Shown: in pieces, positions 15,904 through 24,953 of the stretch | Layout: each line of letters begins with the position of its first letter | How positions within the stretch are numbered: the stretch's first letter is position 1 | NCBI GenBank assembly: GCA_900550955.1 | Contig: URUF01000008.1 | Coordinates: forward strand, 19,660-83,659 | Direction: 5' to 3' | From: an uncultured Eubacteriales bacterium | GTDB lineage: Bacteria > Bacillota > Clostridia > Christensenellales > Aristaeellaceae | Length of the DNA: 64,000 nucleotides | The notes under the pieces: model-generated | The model's input: only the letters and a program-made list of their open reading frames with translations | Database searches by the model: none | What the model was told of the DNA's origin: nothing | Position numbers and translations under genes: made by a program

Positions 15904-16734
15904 TTACAGCGCGGCGATTACGCCGTCCACCAGCGCGCGGAAGGTGTCCTTCACCTTTTCGCCGGTTTCCATAACCTCCTGATGGCTCAGGGGCTGGTTC
16001 AGAATGCCCGCCGCCATGTTGGTAATGCAGCTTAGGCCCAATACATCCATGCCGCAATGGCGGGCCACGATGGTTTCCGGAACGGTGGACATGCCCACCG
16101 CGTCGCCGCCGATGGCGCGCGCCATGCGTATCTCCGCGGGCGATTCGTAGCAGGGGCCGTTCATCCAGCAGTACACGCCCTTTTGCAGGGCGATGCCCAA
16201 CTTGGCCGCCACATCCTGCGCAAGCTGCATCAGGCGCACATCGTAAGCATGGCTCATATCGGGGAAGCGCGGGCCAAACTCGTCCAGGTTGGGGCCGGTG
16301 AGCGGGTTCTTGCCCGACAGGTTGATAAAGTCCGTCAGAAGCATCAAATCGCCGGGGGCAAAGCCGGTGTTCACGCCGCCCGCGGCATTGGTCACAATCA
16401 GGGTTTGCACGCCCAGGCGCTTCATCACGCGTATGGGCATGGTCACATCGCGCAGGTCGTAGCCCTCGTAGCAGTGGAAGCGGCCCTGCATCATGTACAC
16501 GCGCTTGCCGTGCAGCCTGCCGGCGCACCAGCGGCCCGCGTGGCCGGGCGCCGTGGATACGGGAAAGCCCGGGATATCCTTGTAATCCAGGAACTTCGCG
16601 TCCTCCAGGGCTTCGGCATAGCCGCCCAGCCCGCTGCCCAGGATGACCGCAATATCCGCCCTGCCGCACGCCGCCTCAATGGCCTTGGCGGCGGCGTCGA
16701 TCTTTTCCAGATACGCCTTGTTCAAATCGCTCAT
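15904..16734 (-). CDS. punA: Purine-nucleoside phosphorylase (inosine/guanosine type)
   Basis: 276 aa, trimeric class-II PNP size. It phosphorolyses inosine and guanosine to the base plus ribose-1-phosphate. Visible are the phosphate-binding ILGSGLGG (31-38), GRFHCYEGYD, TNAAGGVN and GPCYESPAEIRM, the last near the purine site. ATG 16734 has GAGGAGG upstream. It starts 13 bp after deoB, whose product interconverts ribose-1-P and ribose-5-P, so the two act in sequence to salvage nucleosides. Confidence 0.94.
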   Translation of the reverse strand: MSDLNKAYLEKIDAAAKAIEAACGRADIAVILGSGLGGYAEALEDAKFLDYKDIPGFPVSTAPGHAGRWCAGRLHGKRVYMMQGRFHCYEGYDLRDVTMPIRVMKRLGVQTLIVTNAAGGVNTGFAPGDLMLLTDFINLSGKNPLTGPNLDEFGPRFPDMSHAYDVRLMQLAQDVAAKLGIALQKGVYCWMNGPCYESPAEIRMARAIGGDAVGMSTVPETIVARHCGMDVLGLSCITNMAAGILNQPLSHQEVMETGEKVKDTFRALVDGVIAAL

Positions 16735-16747
16735 TTTTTCGTCCTCC

Positions 16748-17917
16748 TCAAGCGTTCGTCAGCTGGCTCGCAAAAGACTCGGCCCCAAACCGCTCCGGCG
16801 CGCCAAACAGCTCGGCAACCGTAGCAGCAATATCGGCATAGCTCTTTCGCGTGCCCAGGTCAATGCGCCCCTTCATGCCGGGCTTCCAGGCCAGGATGGG
16901 AATGTATTCGCGGGTGTGGTCCGTGCCGCTGTGCACGGGATCGCAGCCGTGATCTGCCGTAAGGATAAGCAGATCGCCCTCATGCATGGCCGCCTTGATC
17001 TCGTCCAGGCGTTTGTCAAAATACTCCAGCGCTTGCGCATAGCCCGCCACGTCGCGGCGGTGCCCGTATACGGAGTCAAAATCCACCAGGTTCACAAATA
17101 CCAGCCCGGTAAAATCGCGGGCCATCGCCTTCATCAGCGCATCCACGCAGGCGGGGTTGCCGGCCGCATGGTCGCTTTCCACAAGGCCGCTCATGCAGAA
17201 GATATCCTCAATTTTGCCAATGCCCATGGTAAACACGCCGCGATCCTTCAGCACGTTGAGCACCGTGCGCCCCGTGGGCTCCAGCGAAAAATCGCGCCTG
17301 CGGGGCGTGCGCACAAACGCGCCCTTGCCCGTGCCGGTGAAGGGGCGGGCAATCACGCGGCCCACCGCATGCGGGCCCTGCAAGATGCCGCGCGCGGCGC
17401 GGCACATCTCATACAGCTTTTCCGGGGCGTACACATCCTCATGGCAGGCGATTTGGAAAACGCTGTCCGCGGAGGTGTACACTATGGGATAGCCGGTTTT
17501 CATGTGCTCCTCGCCCAGCTCATCCAAAATGGCGGTGCCGCTGGCGGGATAATTGCCCAGGGTTTTTACGCCGATGGCCTTTTCAAACGCCTGAATCACC
17601 TCCGGCGGAAAGCCGTCCGGATAGGTGGGGAAAGCCGTTTCCAGCTTGAGGCCGGTAATTTCCCAATGGCCGGTGGTGGTGTCCTTGCCGGCGGATACCT
17701 CCCGCGCGCGGCCAAACGCGCCCTCAACCTGCGCGGGCGCCGGGCCGCCCACGCCGGGAATCAGCCCCAGCCCCATGCACTGCATGTTGGGCAGCGCAGG
17801 CTGCATTTTTTCAATGATATGGCCTAGCGTATTGGCCCCCGCGTCGCCATAGTTGGCGGCGTCCGGAAGCGCTCCCGCGCCAACGCTGTCCAGCACAATC
17901 AAAAAGACCCTTTTCAT
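16748..17917 (-). CDS. deoB: Phosphopentomutase
   Basis: 389 aa, full length, alkaline-phosphatase superfamily. It moves phosphate between C1 and C5 of (deoxy)ribose. The metal-site Asp10 (VLDSVGAGALPDA), the phosphoacceptor loop KDTTTGHWE (78-86) and the C-terminal metal cluster DHGCDPVHSGTDHTRE are all present. ATG 17917 has AAAGGAGTG upstream. It is followed by punA and dacF and preceded by galK at a 25-bp gap, probably one transcript started before the solute-binding-protein gene. Confidence 0.95.
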   Translation of the reverse strand: MKRVFLIVLDSVGAGALPDAANYGDAGANTLGHIIEKMQPALPNMQCMGLGLIPGVGGPAPAQVEGAFGRAREVSAGKDTTTGHWEITGLKLETAFPTYPDGFPPEVIQAFEKAIGVKTLGNYPASGTAILDELGEEHMKTGYPIVYTSADSVFQIACHEDVYAPEKLYEMCRAARGILQGPHAVGRVIARPFTGTGKGAFVRTPRRRDFSLEPTGRTVLNVLKDRGVFTMGIGKIEDIFCMSGLVESDHAAGNPACVDALMKAMARDFTGLVFVNLVDFDSVYGHRRDVAGYAQALEYFDKRLDEIKAAMHEGDLLILTADHGCDPVHSGTDHTREYIPILAWKPGMKGRIDLGTRKSYADIAATVAELFGAPERFGAESFASQLTNA

Positions 17918-17942
17918 TTTGGCACTCCTTTCATCCCGGCGG

Positions 17943-19241
17943 TTATTCGCCCAGCTTGATGCACGCCGGGCCTACGGGGCGTATGGCCAGCACGTTGCAG
18001 CTATGCGCGCCAAATACCGCCTCCATATCCTTGATAAACACATCCAGGTGCCTAAGCGGCACAAAATTGAGGGTGGTGCCCGCAAAGCCGCCGCCATGCA
18101 CGCGCCAGGCGCCGTCCTCCTGCAATTTGCTCTCCCCCAGCATCAGGGCCAGGGAAAGCTCCTGCCGGGCGGGGGTGGGGAAGATGTTTTGCAGGTAGCA
18201 GTAGCTGCTGCGCCCGCTTTCCACCACCAGGCGGAAAAACTCCGGCAGGTCGTCGTTTTGCAGGGCCGCCACCTCATCGGCTACGCGGCGGTTCTCGGCA
18301 AAGTAATGCGCGGCGCGCAGGATGGCGCGATCCGCATAGGGGGTTTTAAGCTGGGAGCGCAGCTGGGGCAGCGCCTGCATAAACTGCTCGGGGCTTACGC
18401 CGCGCAGGTCCTTTTCGCCAAAGCAGGCAGCCACCTCGCGCATCTCCCGGGGAATGGCGGCATAGCAATCGGTCAGGTCGTCATGGCTTCCGCCGGAGTT
18501 GATTACCACCAGGGCGTACCCCTTGGCTGCAAAGTCATAGGAAACCTCGCGCACCTCGGGATCGCTGTCCTGAAAATCGATATACACCAGCCCGCCCGCG
18601 CTGGAGGCCATCTGATCCAGCAGCCCGCTCGGCTTGCCAAAGTACACGTTTTCGGCATACTGGGAAATTTGCGCGCGCAGCTTGTAATCCAGCTTATTGC
18701 CATTATACAGCTCGTCAAAAATGGCGCACAACAGCACCTCCACAGCCGCGGAGCTGCTAAGCCCGCTGCCGCTGCGCACGGTGGAGGTCATCACCGCGTC
18801 AAAGCCGCCAACCCGGAAGCCAAGCTCCTTCATGCGGGCGGCAACGCCGCGCACCAAGGCCGCCGTAGCGCCCTTTTCCTCCTCCCGCGGGCCCAAGTCC
18901 TCCAGGGAAAGGCTCAAGGGGGCGTAACCCTCGCTGTGGATATTCACCTGCATGTCGCCGCGCGGCGTAACGGCGGCCAGGGTATCCAGGTTCACGGCGG
19001 CGGCCAGCGTTTTGCCGCGGTTGTGGTCGGTGTGGTTGCCGCCAATCTCCGTGCGGCCCGGCGCGCTGATCATATACACAACGCCGGGGGCGTTTACCAC
19101 ATCCTCATGCCTTTTGAGCAGGCGGGTGTAGCGCATGGTCTGCGCCACCAGCATGCCGTCGCGCTGTCCGTACAGATACGTAAGGCGCTTCATCAGCTCA
19201 GGCGTTTTGAGTTCGCTAATCATTTCGGCGTACTTGTTCAT
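17943..19241 (-). CDS. galK: Galactokinase
   Basis: 432 aa, GHMP kinase family; phosphorylates galactose at C1. The clostridial form of the galactokinase signature GRTEIGGNHTDHNRG is near residue 60, the ATP-binding SGSGLSSSAA near 165, and the third GHMP motif VHGGGFAGTTLNF near the C-terminus. I use ATG 19241 (AGAAGGATGG upstream), not the far upstream frame start that would overlap the preceding gene. No other Leloir genes (galT, galE) are present. It is wedged between a solute-binding protein (52-bp gap) and deoB (25-bp gap). Confidence 0.92.
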   Translation of the reverse strand: MNKYAEMISELKTPELMKRLTYLYGQRDGMLVAQTMRYTRLLKRHEDVVNAPGVVYMISAPGRTEIGGNHTDHNRGKTLAAAVNLDTLAAVTPRGDMQVNIHSEGYAPLSLSLEDLGPREEEKGATAALVRGVAARMKELGFRVGGFDAVMTSTVRSGSGLSSSAAVEVLLCAIFDELYNGNKLDYKLRAQISQYAENVYFGKPSGLLDQMASSAGGLVYIDFQDSDPEVREVSYDFAAKGYALVVINSGGSHDDLTDCYAAIPREMREVAACFGEKDLRGVSPEQFMQALPQLRSQLKTPYADRAILRAAHYFAENRRVADEVAALQNDDLPEFFRLVVESGRSSYCYLQNIFPTPARQELSLALMLGESKLQEDGAWRVHGGGFAGTTLNFVPLRHLDVFIKDMEAVFGAHSCNVLAIRPVGPACIKLGE

Positions 19242-19293
19242 AAGCTTTCCATCCTTCTTTGGTGGTGTTATTAGCGCGCTTGCCCTAAAACCA

Positions 19294-20799
19294 TTACCGC
19301 GCCGCGCGTTGCGCGACGTTCTGCCAAAACGCAATCATGCTTTCCATGCCCCGCTGCCTAAGCCCCTCCCGGAAGGCCTCCCGCGCGGCCCCGTCCGCCT
19401 CCTGCTGGCCCAGCACAACGCGGGCCAGGGTTTCATCCACATAGGGGCCCAGCTCGCTTTGCCATTGCGCCACCTGCGCGCTTTCCTCCTGGGTGAGCGT
19501 ATAGGTGGGGAAGGGCTTTTTCACATAGGCGTCCAGTTTTTCCAGCTCGCCGTTCACGCGGCGCACGTTTTCCTCGTCGTAGCGGTTGTAAAACGCCTGC
19601 GGAAACAGCCAGGGCATATCGCCCGTATCGTACACGCTAAGCTCGCTCAAAGTGGAGGTGGTCATGGCCTCTATGCCTCCCTTCCAGTTCCAGCCGCCTT
19701 CCTCGTCCACAACGTAATCCTCGCGCGCAACGCCCACCATGGCCTCGATCGCGCCCTCCTGGGTGTAAAGCGTATCCACCCAGCGCAGCAGGGCAGCCGG
19801 GTCCTCGCAGGCCGAGGTGATGGCGAAGGTGCCCCGCGCCACCTGTCCAAACAGGTCGCGGTAGACCTGCCCGCCCTCAAAGCTTAGCGGCTCCAAAAGC
19901 ACAAAATCACGCGACATATCGTAGGTAACCAGGCTTACGGGCGTGGGCGCGAAAAACGCCCCGTAGGTGTTAACGGCCTTATCGTCCGTGATGCGCCTAA
20001 GCGCGTCCGCCGTGGTAAAGCCGTTTGGGTCAAGCAGGCCGTTGGCGTACCAATCGCGCAGCAGGGCGGCCATTTCCCAAAAGCTGTCCTCGTCCGGCCA
20101 GTAGCGCACCTCGCCCGCGCCGTCCAAATAGATGTTATAGTCGTTGGCAACCACGCCATAGGCGTGGGAAAACAGCTTGAGCTCCCACGGCCCCAGGAAG
20201 GCGAAGGGCACCTCGTCCCTCTTGCCGTTTCCGTTGGGATCCTTGTCGCGGAAAGCCGTAAGCGCCTCGCGCAGGCTTTCCAGATCCGCCGGCATGTCCA
20301 GGCCCAGGTTTTCCAGCCAGGTCTTGTTTATCCACATGGCGTTTTGCGAGGCCATCTCCTGCAGGGCCGGCAGCGCCGCAATTTTGCCGCTGGGCAGGGT
20401 AATGGCTTCCAGCCAATCGGGATGTTCATTGAGCAGCGCCCACAGGTTGGGCGCGTTTTCCGCAAGCAGAGGCTTAAGGTCAATCAGCTGCCCGCTATCG
20501 GAATAGCGAATCATTTCCGGCGTGCTTAGCGCCGCCTTGAACAGCACGTCCGGCAGCTGGCCGCCCGGGGCAAACATCGCGTCCTTGGCGGCCTGCCATT
20601 GCTCCCGGTTGGTATATTCCTGAAAGGTAAAACTCAGGCCCGTGCGCGCCTCCATGCGCGTAAAAAAGCGGTTTGTATTCCAATCATGCGTGCTGTTTTC
20701 GCCGTCGTAGCCCGCCATGGTAAAGGCCGTTTCCGCCGATGCGGCGGGCGCGGCGGCCATCAGCAGGCAAAGAAGGCAACAGAGAATACGCTGTAACAT
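19294..20799 (-). CDS. Extracellular solute-binding protein (sugar ABC transporter type)
   Basis: 501 aa. A signal peptide ends at about ASA (residue 22) with no lipobox Cys, unlike most Gram-positive binding proteins. The mature part is a family-1/LipO-like receptor: FTFQEYTNREQWQAAKDAMF, a putative calcium loop DKDPNGNGKRDEVPF (about 178-192) and the C-terminal WKGGIEAM region. It should capture a sugar outside the cell, but no permease or ATPase genes are next to it. It heads a probable operon with galK-deoB-punA-dacF and has its own -10 box. It could serve as a sensor or feed a transporter encoded elsewhere. Confidence 0.82.
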   Translation of the reverse strand: MLQRILCCLLCLLMAAAPAASAETAFTMAGYDGENSTHDWNTNRFFTRMEARTGLSFTFQEYTNREQWQAAKDAMFAPGGQLPDVLFKAALSTPEMIRYSDSGQLIDLKPLLAENAPNLWALLNEHPDWLEAITLPSGKIAALPALQEMASQNAMWINKTWLENLGLDMPADLESLREALTAFRDKDPNGNGKRDEVPFAFLGPWELKLFSHAYGVVANDYNIYLDGAGEVRYWPDEDSFWEMAALLRDWYANGLLDPNGFTTADALRRITDDKAVNTYGAFFAPTPVSLVTYDMSRDFVLLEPLSFEGGQVYRDLFGQVARGTFAITSACEDPAALLRWVDTLYTQEGAIEAMVGVAREDYVVDEEGGWNWKGGIEAMTTSTLSELSVYDTGDMPWLFPQAFYNRYDEENVRRVNGELEKLDAYVKKPFPTYTLTQEESAQVAQWQSELGPYVDETLARVVLGQQEADGAAREAFREGLRQRGMESMIAFWQNVAQRAAR

Positions 20800-20859
20800 C
20801 TAAAAAATCCTCCGAAAAAAATGTGCGTTAGAAACAAAAATCGCACTTGATGTTCTTCT

Positions 20860-20888
20860 ATTATACCTGATTGCGCGGCATTTGAAAA
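20860..20888 (-). promoter_or_regulatory. Promoter of the solute-binding-protein operon
   Basis: Minus strand: TTTTCA (20888-20883), a 17-nt spacer and an exact TATAAT (20865-20860), 60 bp before the start codon. The -35 is only partly consensus. Confidence 0.65.
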
Positions 20889-20918
20889 CCATTTCAGGCA
20901 AATTTTTGCCTCAACGCT

Positions 20919-20959
20919 AAAACAGCGGAAGCGCCCGCTTCTCCAAAAGGCGCTTCCGC
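20919..20959 (-). terminator. Terminator after the glycosyltransferase pair
   Basis: Stem GCGGAAGCGC / GCGCTTCCGC (20925-20934, 20950-20959) followed on the minus strand by TGTTTTAG. Confidence 0.85.
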
Positions 20960-20966
20960 AAGGGTT

Positions 20967-21800
20967 TCAGTTGTTGATGGTCACCTTGAATAAATACTGC
21001 GGCAAAACGTGCTTATATTCCTCATACAGGCCCACCTGCTCATATAGCCTTACATAATAGCGGTACAGCCATACCTTTACCTTCATGCCGTACCAGGGGT
21101 GAATCACGCACTGGCGCGACGTGCTCAACGCCAGGCCCATGGGATTGCGTATGTACTCATACACCGGCTCCGCCAGCACGGCTACGCGCATGGCCCAGCG
21201 GTAATACTCGGTATTAAAGGCAAAATCCTCGCCCCAGGGCAGGCGGCCGTCGCAGCGGATGCTGTTCCTGATAACAATCGCCCGGCGATAAAGCTTGTTC
21301 CACAGCACGGAATAGAAAAAGCTGTTGGGGTGCTCGCTCAGCTTGTCCAAAAACTGCCGCTGGTTCATGACCATATCCTGGCTCAAAAAGCCGCGTTTCT
21401 GCCGCAGGTTTCCAATAACCTCCGTATAGGGGGCCAGCACCAGGTCGCAGCTTTGCGCTTCCATGGCCTCTACCATGCGCTGCGTGGCCTGCGGGGGTAC
21501 AAAGTCGTCGCTGTCCACAAATTGCAGGTAAACGCCCCTGGCCTGATTAATCGCCAGGTTGCGCGCGGCCGCCACGCCGCTGTTGGCCTGCGCAAACACG
21601 CGTACCCGTCCGTCCTGCGCCTCCAGCCTGCGCAGCAGGGCAAGGCTTTGATCGGTGCTGCCGTCGTCCACGGCCAGCACCTCAAGCGCCCTGTGGGTCT
21701 GGTTCAAAATGCTGCCAATGCAGCTTTCAAGCGTCTTTTCCGCGTTGTATACCGGCACGATCACGCTTACCAGGCAACGCGCTTCCTGTTCCTCACGCAT
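20967..21800 (-). CDS. Family 2 glycosyltransferase
   Basis: 277 aa, soluble GT-A fold. The nucleotide-sugar site is intact: VSVIVPVYNAEKTLE (11-25), DDGSTD (45-50), NSGVAAARN (73-81) and the metal-binding DSDD (96-99). A WGEDF motif about 100 residues further on supplies the probable catalytic Asp. It transfers a sugar to an unknown acceptor, most likely a cell-envelope glycan. It starts 28 bp after the membrane glycosyltransferase upstream and ends at a terminator, so the two form one operon. Confidence 0.88.
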   Translation of the reverse strand: MREEQEARCLVSVIVPVYNAEKTLESCIGSILNQTHRALEVLAVDDGSTDQSLALLRRLEAQDGRVRVFAQANSGVAAARNLAINQARGVYLQFVDSDDFVPPQATQRMVEAMEAQSCDLVLAPYTEVIGNLRQKRGFLSQDMVMNQRQFLDKLSEHPNSFFYSVLWNKLYRRAIVIRNSIRCDGRLPWGEDFAFNTEYYRWAMRVAVLAEPVYEYIRNPMGLALSTSRQCVIHPWYGMKVKVWLYRYYVRLYEQVGLYEEYKHVLPQYLFKVTINN

Positions 21801-21828
21801 GGTTTCTCCTATCCTTTTTTAGGAAAGA

Positions 21829-23193
21829 TTACATGTCCGCATCCTGCTCGCAGGCCTTCTCCGCCCTGTCCTGCGCGTGCTGGCACGTCCCAGGCAGGCT
21901 ATCGCTGCCGCAGGTGATGGTATGCGTGGTTTTATCCCAAGTGTTTTGCTGCTTATAGCGGAAAAGGCCAATAAATTGCGCCACGCCCGCAACAACCGTG
22001 TTTACCGAAAAGGAAATAAGCATCCACGGCAAGCGCAGCAGCGCCCAGGGCTGATGGTTATCCGCCCAGGCGCCCCAGCCAAACTGCACAACAAGCATAT
22101 AAACAAATACCGCCACGCTAAGAAACGACGGCTCCAACTGGATCATCATCGCCTGCGCGTTGGGCAGCCCCGCGCCCGGGCCGCTTAGCAGCGCGTTAAA
22201 GGCAAACACCAGCAAAAAGTTGAGAACCGATACCACATACGTGGAGGGGAAATACATCTGCACCAGCATGCTGATGAACTCGCCCCAGGAAATACGGCGA
22301 TGCCAAATGGCGCTGAACAGCGGCTTGGTGTTGTGGAAGGCCACAAACCAGTGCCCCTGCGCCCAGCGGATGCGCTGCCTGAGGCTGGCCATCAGGCTGG
22401 TGGGCTTTTCATCATACACGCGCACGTGGTTGTTCCACAGCACGCGCCGGCCCTCCAGCGTGGCGGCGAACTGCAATTCCGTATCCTCGGTCAGGCTTTT
22501 CACCGTCCAGCCGCCCCGCTTGTACAGGTAGCGCGTTTTCACCGCAAAGCCCGTGCCGCCAATGCCGCAGTTCAGCCCCAGGCGGTAACGGCTGTACTGC
22601 AAAAAGCGGTTGGAGATGGTATAGGTCAAGTAATAGAAATAGGCCACAAGCCCCTTGGTGTTTTTGCAGCCAAGGTAGCACTGGATGATCTCGGTACGGT
22701 CGTCGCTATCCAAAAACTGGCTGTTTACCTCGCGCAGCATTCCCACGTCGGCCAGGTTATCCGCGTCAAAGAAAAACACCGCGTCATACGCTTCCTGATA
22801 CCCTTGCAGAGCCTGAAACGCCTTCTGGAGCACAACGGATTTTCCCGTGGGCTCATCCGCCCTTTCCTTGTGGAACTCCAATACCTTTGCGCCCAGCTCC
22901 CGGGCCACCTCGGCGGTACGATCGGTGCAGTTGTCAGCTAAAATATAGAAGTCATAAAGTTCGGCAGGGTATTCCATCTGCTTCATGTTTTCAATGATGC
23001 CTGAAATAACCGCTTCCTCGTTATGCGCCGGAATCAGTATCAAAAAACGCATTTGCGGTTCGTGCGGATCGTAATCCTGGCTATTCTTCCGGAATCCGAA
23101 GATGGCAACGATCAGTTGAAAGACCAGCGTGATGGTCATCCATGCCATCAGTGCTTCCATGAGCACCTTCAAAAGCAAAATGACAGTAGACAC
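21829..23193 (-). CDS. Membrane-bound processive-type family 2 glycosyltransferase
   Basis: 454 aa: one N-terminal membrane helix (about 8-33), a cytoplasmic GT-A domain and four C-terminal helices. The motif set of cellulose, hyaluronan and poly-GlcNAc synthases is complete: PAHNEE (55-60), ADNCTD (86-91), DADN (143-146), TED (235-237) and QRIRW (273-277). Enzymes of this type polymerise and export a polysaccharide. The polymer is unknown. Neither export partners nor c-di-GMP domains are adjacent. Its strong promoter overlaps the 3' end of the gene upstream. Confidence 0.88.
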   Translation of the reverse strand: MSTVILLLKVLMEALMAWMTITLVFQLIVAIFGFRKNSQDYDPHEPQMRFLILIPAHNEEAVISGIIENMKQMEYPAELYDFYILADNCTDRTAEVARELGAKVLEFHKERADEPTGKSVVLQKAFQALQGYQEAYDAVFFFDADNLADVGMLREVNSQFLDSDDRTEIIQCYLGCKNTKGLVAYFYYLTYTISNRFLQYSRYRLGLNCGIGGTGFAVKTRYLYKRGGWTVKSLTEDTELQFAATLEGRRVLWNNHVRVYDEKPTSLMASLRQRIRWAQGHWFVAFHNTKPLFSAIWHRRISWGEFISMLVQMYFPSTYVVSVLNFLLVFAFNALLSGPGAGLPNAQAMMIQLEPSFLSVAVFVYMLVVQFGWGAWADNHQPWALLRLPWMLISFSVNTVVAGVAQFIGLFRYKQQNTWDKTTHTITCGSDSLPGTCQHAQDRAEKACEQDADM

Positions 23194-23237
23194 TTGCCCG
23201 TTCCTCTCTTTATTGCCGCTACGGCTGCAAACACCTA

Positions 23238-23266
23238 TTTATACAATATACCAGGCGATTTGTCAA
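23238..23266 (-). promoter_or_regulatory. Sigma-A promoter of the glycosyltransferase operon
   Basis: Minus strand: an exact TTGACA (23266-23261), a 17-nt spacer and TATAAA (23243-23238). The -35 overlaps the last codons of the nucleoside kinase gene. Confidence 0.85.
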
Positions 23267-24936
23267 TGCATGTCGTAAAACGAGCACTCGCCGATAAACT
23301 CCCTTAGGATGCTCAACGGCGGAATCTCGTCCATCATGCGGCCACTTACAGGCAGGAAATAATGCAGCACCTTGAGCAGCCTATGCGCCACCAGGTATTC
23401 GGGTGCGCTTTGGGGGATGGACAAAAGCAGCTCGTAGGCGATGGTCTTTAGCACGGGCAGCTCGTAATGCAGCGACGTGTTAAACATCACATCCGCCTTT
23501 TCCTGGTTGGGGAATATCCATTTTTCCTCGCCCGCGCGCACCTTGGGCCACATGTCGATGGTTTCGGCGGGGGAGGTGTTGCGGAACCGCATATCCCTTA
23601 CGATGCGCCTGAGCAGCCGCACATCCGTTGTGCGGATGCGGTTGTGATCGTCCAGGTTGATGCAGCTGAGCGCGCTTACGTAGATGCCGTAGGTAAGCTG
23701 CTCCGGCACCTCGGAGGTGATGCGGTCGTTCATGCCGTGAATGCCCTCCACAAGCAGCAGCTCGTCCGGGGCCAGGGCAAGCTCGTACCCCTCGGGCGCG
23801 CGGCTTGAGGTTTGAAAGTCAAACCGGGGCATGGTTACGGTGCGCCCGGCCAGAAGGCCCTCCAGGCATTCGGTCAAAAGCGGGATATCCAGCGCGTCCA
23901 CATGCTCAAGGTCGGGCTTTCCGTCGGCTTCCAGTGGAATGTCCGTGCGGTTGCGGTAAAAATCATCCAGGGAGAGCAGATGCGGCCGAAGCCCCAGCAC
24001 GCGCAAATGCACCTTCAGCCGGTTGGCAAACGTGGTTTTGCCGCTGGAGGACGGGCCGAAGATCATCACCACGCGCGCGCCGCGCCTGACGATTTCATCA
24101 GCGATCCCCGCGATGGATTTGTCGTGCAGGGCCTCGTTTATGCGGATGAACTCCCGCATGCGGCCCTCCTTGATCATGCGGTTAACGTCCACGGCATTCT
24201 GCGCGCCCAGGATGCCGCACCAGCGCTGCGAGGTAACAAACTCGCGCAGGAATTTGCTGCGCTGCACATAGGGCGCGGGAACCTCCGGCGCCTCGGGCGA
24301 GGGCGCAAGCAGCACCACGCCGGGAAAATGCGGCTTTACAGCAAAGGCGCGTATCATGCCCGTGGAGGGCAGCATAATCCCATAGAAGTACTCGCACAGC
24401 GGGCCGATGCGGTACATGGTGATCTTTTCCTGCGGGCGGTAGCGCAAAAGCTCCGCCTTGTCCATCCAGCCTTCCTTTTCAAAATAGGCGATGGCCTGCT
24501 CGCGCGTCCAGCGTTCCTTATGAAAGGGCAAATCCTGCTTTACCAGCTCGCGCATATCCTCCTCGATGGCGCGGGCCATCTCATGGCCCATATCCCCATC
24601 GGTCAGGCGCATGTACAGGCCGTAGCCCACCGAGTTGAGCATGCGCACCCTGCGGCCGGGATACAGCCGTTTCAGGCTTAGCAAAAACAAAAACCTGAGC
24701 GAACGCTCATATACGCGCCTGCCCTCCTCGTCGCGGTAGGTAAGCGGCAAAAGGCAGGCGTCGGCTTCCAGCCTTTCGTTCAGCTCCAGGCATTCGCCGC
24801 CCCGCATGGCGCACAGCGCTTCCCCTGCCTGGCTGGCGGGCAAAAGCGCCTTCAGCGCCTCGCCCACGCTGATTCCGGCGGCAAACGTACCCTCCTGCCC
24901 CAGCGCGGCAACCCGAATGGTCCCGCCTTCCTTCAT
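23263..24936 (-). CDS. Uridine-kinase-like nucleoside kinase with N-terminal TGS/ThrRS-like region
   Basis: 557 aa from ATG 24936, which has GGGAGGTG 10 bp upstream; ATG 24954, overlapping the previous stop as TGATG, is the alternative. Residues about 1-60 form a TGS-like ubiquitin fold, then an editing-type ThrRS second domain (about 70-210), then a P-loop kinase: MIFGPSSSGKTTFA, the acidic LLSLDDFYRNR and LVEGIHGMND. This architecture is widespread in Clostridia, where it is annotated as nucleoside kinase; the true substrate is not well established. It follows the exonuclease gene with an overlap or short gap. Confidence 0.85.
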   Translation of the reverse strand: MKEGGTIRVAALGQEGTFAAGISVGEALKALLPASQAGEALCAMRGGECLELNERLEADACLLPLTYRDEEGRRVYERSLRFLFLLSLKRLYPGRRVRMLNSVGYGLYMRLTDGDMGHEMARAIEEDMRELVKQDLPFHKERWTREQAIAYFEKEGWMDKAELLRYRPQEKITMYRIGPLCEYFYGIMLPSTGMIRAFAVKPHFPGVVLLAPSPEAPEVPAPYVQRSKFLREFVTSQRWCGILGAQNAVDVNRMIKEGRMREFIRINEALHDKSIAGIADEIVRRGARVVMIFGPSSSGKTTFANRLKVHLRVLGLRPHLLSLDDFYRNRTDIPLEADGKPDLEHVDALDIPLLTECLEGLLAGRTVTMPRFDFQTSSRAPEGYELALAPDELLLVEGIHGMNDRITSEVPEQLTYGIYVSALSCINLDDHNRIRTTDVRLLRRIVRDMRFRNTSPAETIDMWPKVRAGEEKWIFPNQEKADVMFNTSLHYELPVLKTIAYELLLSIPQSAPEYLVAHRLLKVLHYFLPVSGRMMDEIPPLSILREFIGECSFYDMH

Positions 24937-24953
24937 ACCGAATGCACCTCCCA

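Noticed and set aside
17853..19274. Plus-strand open frame of 473 codons opposite galK
   Set aside because: Antisense shadow of galactokinase with no ribosome site.
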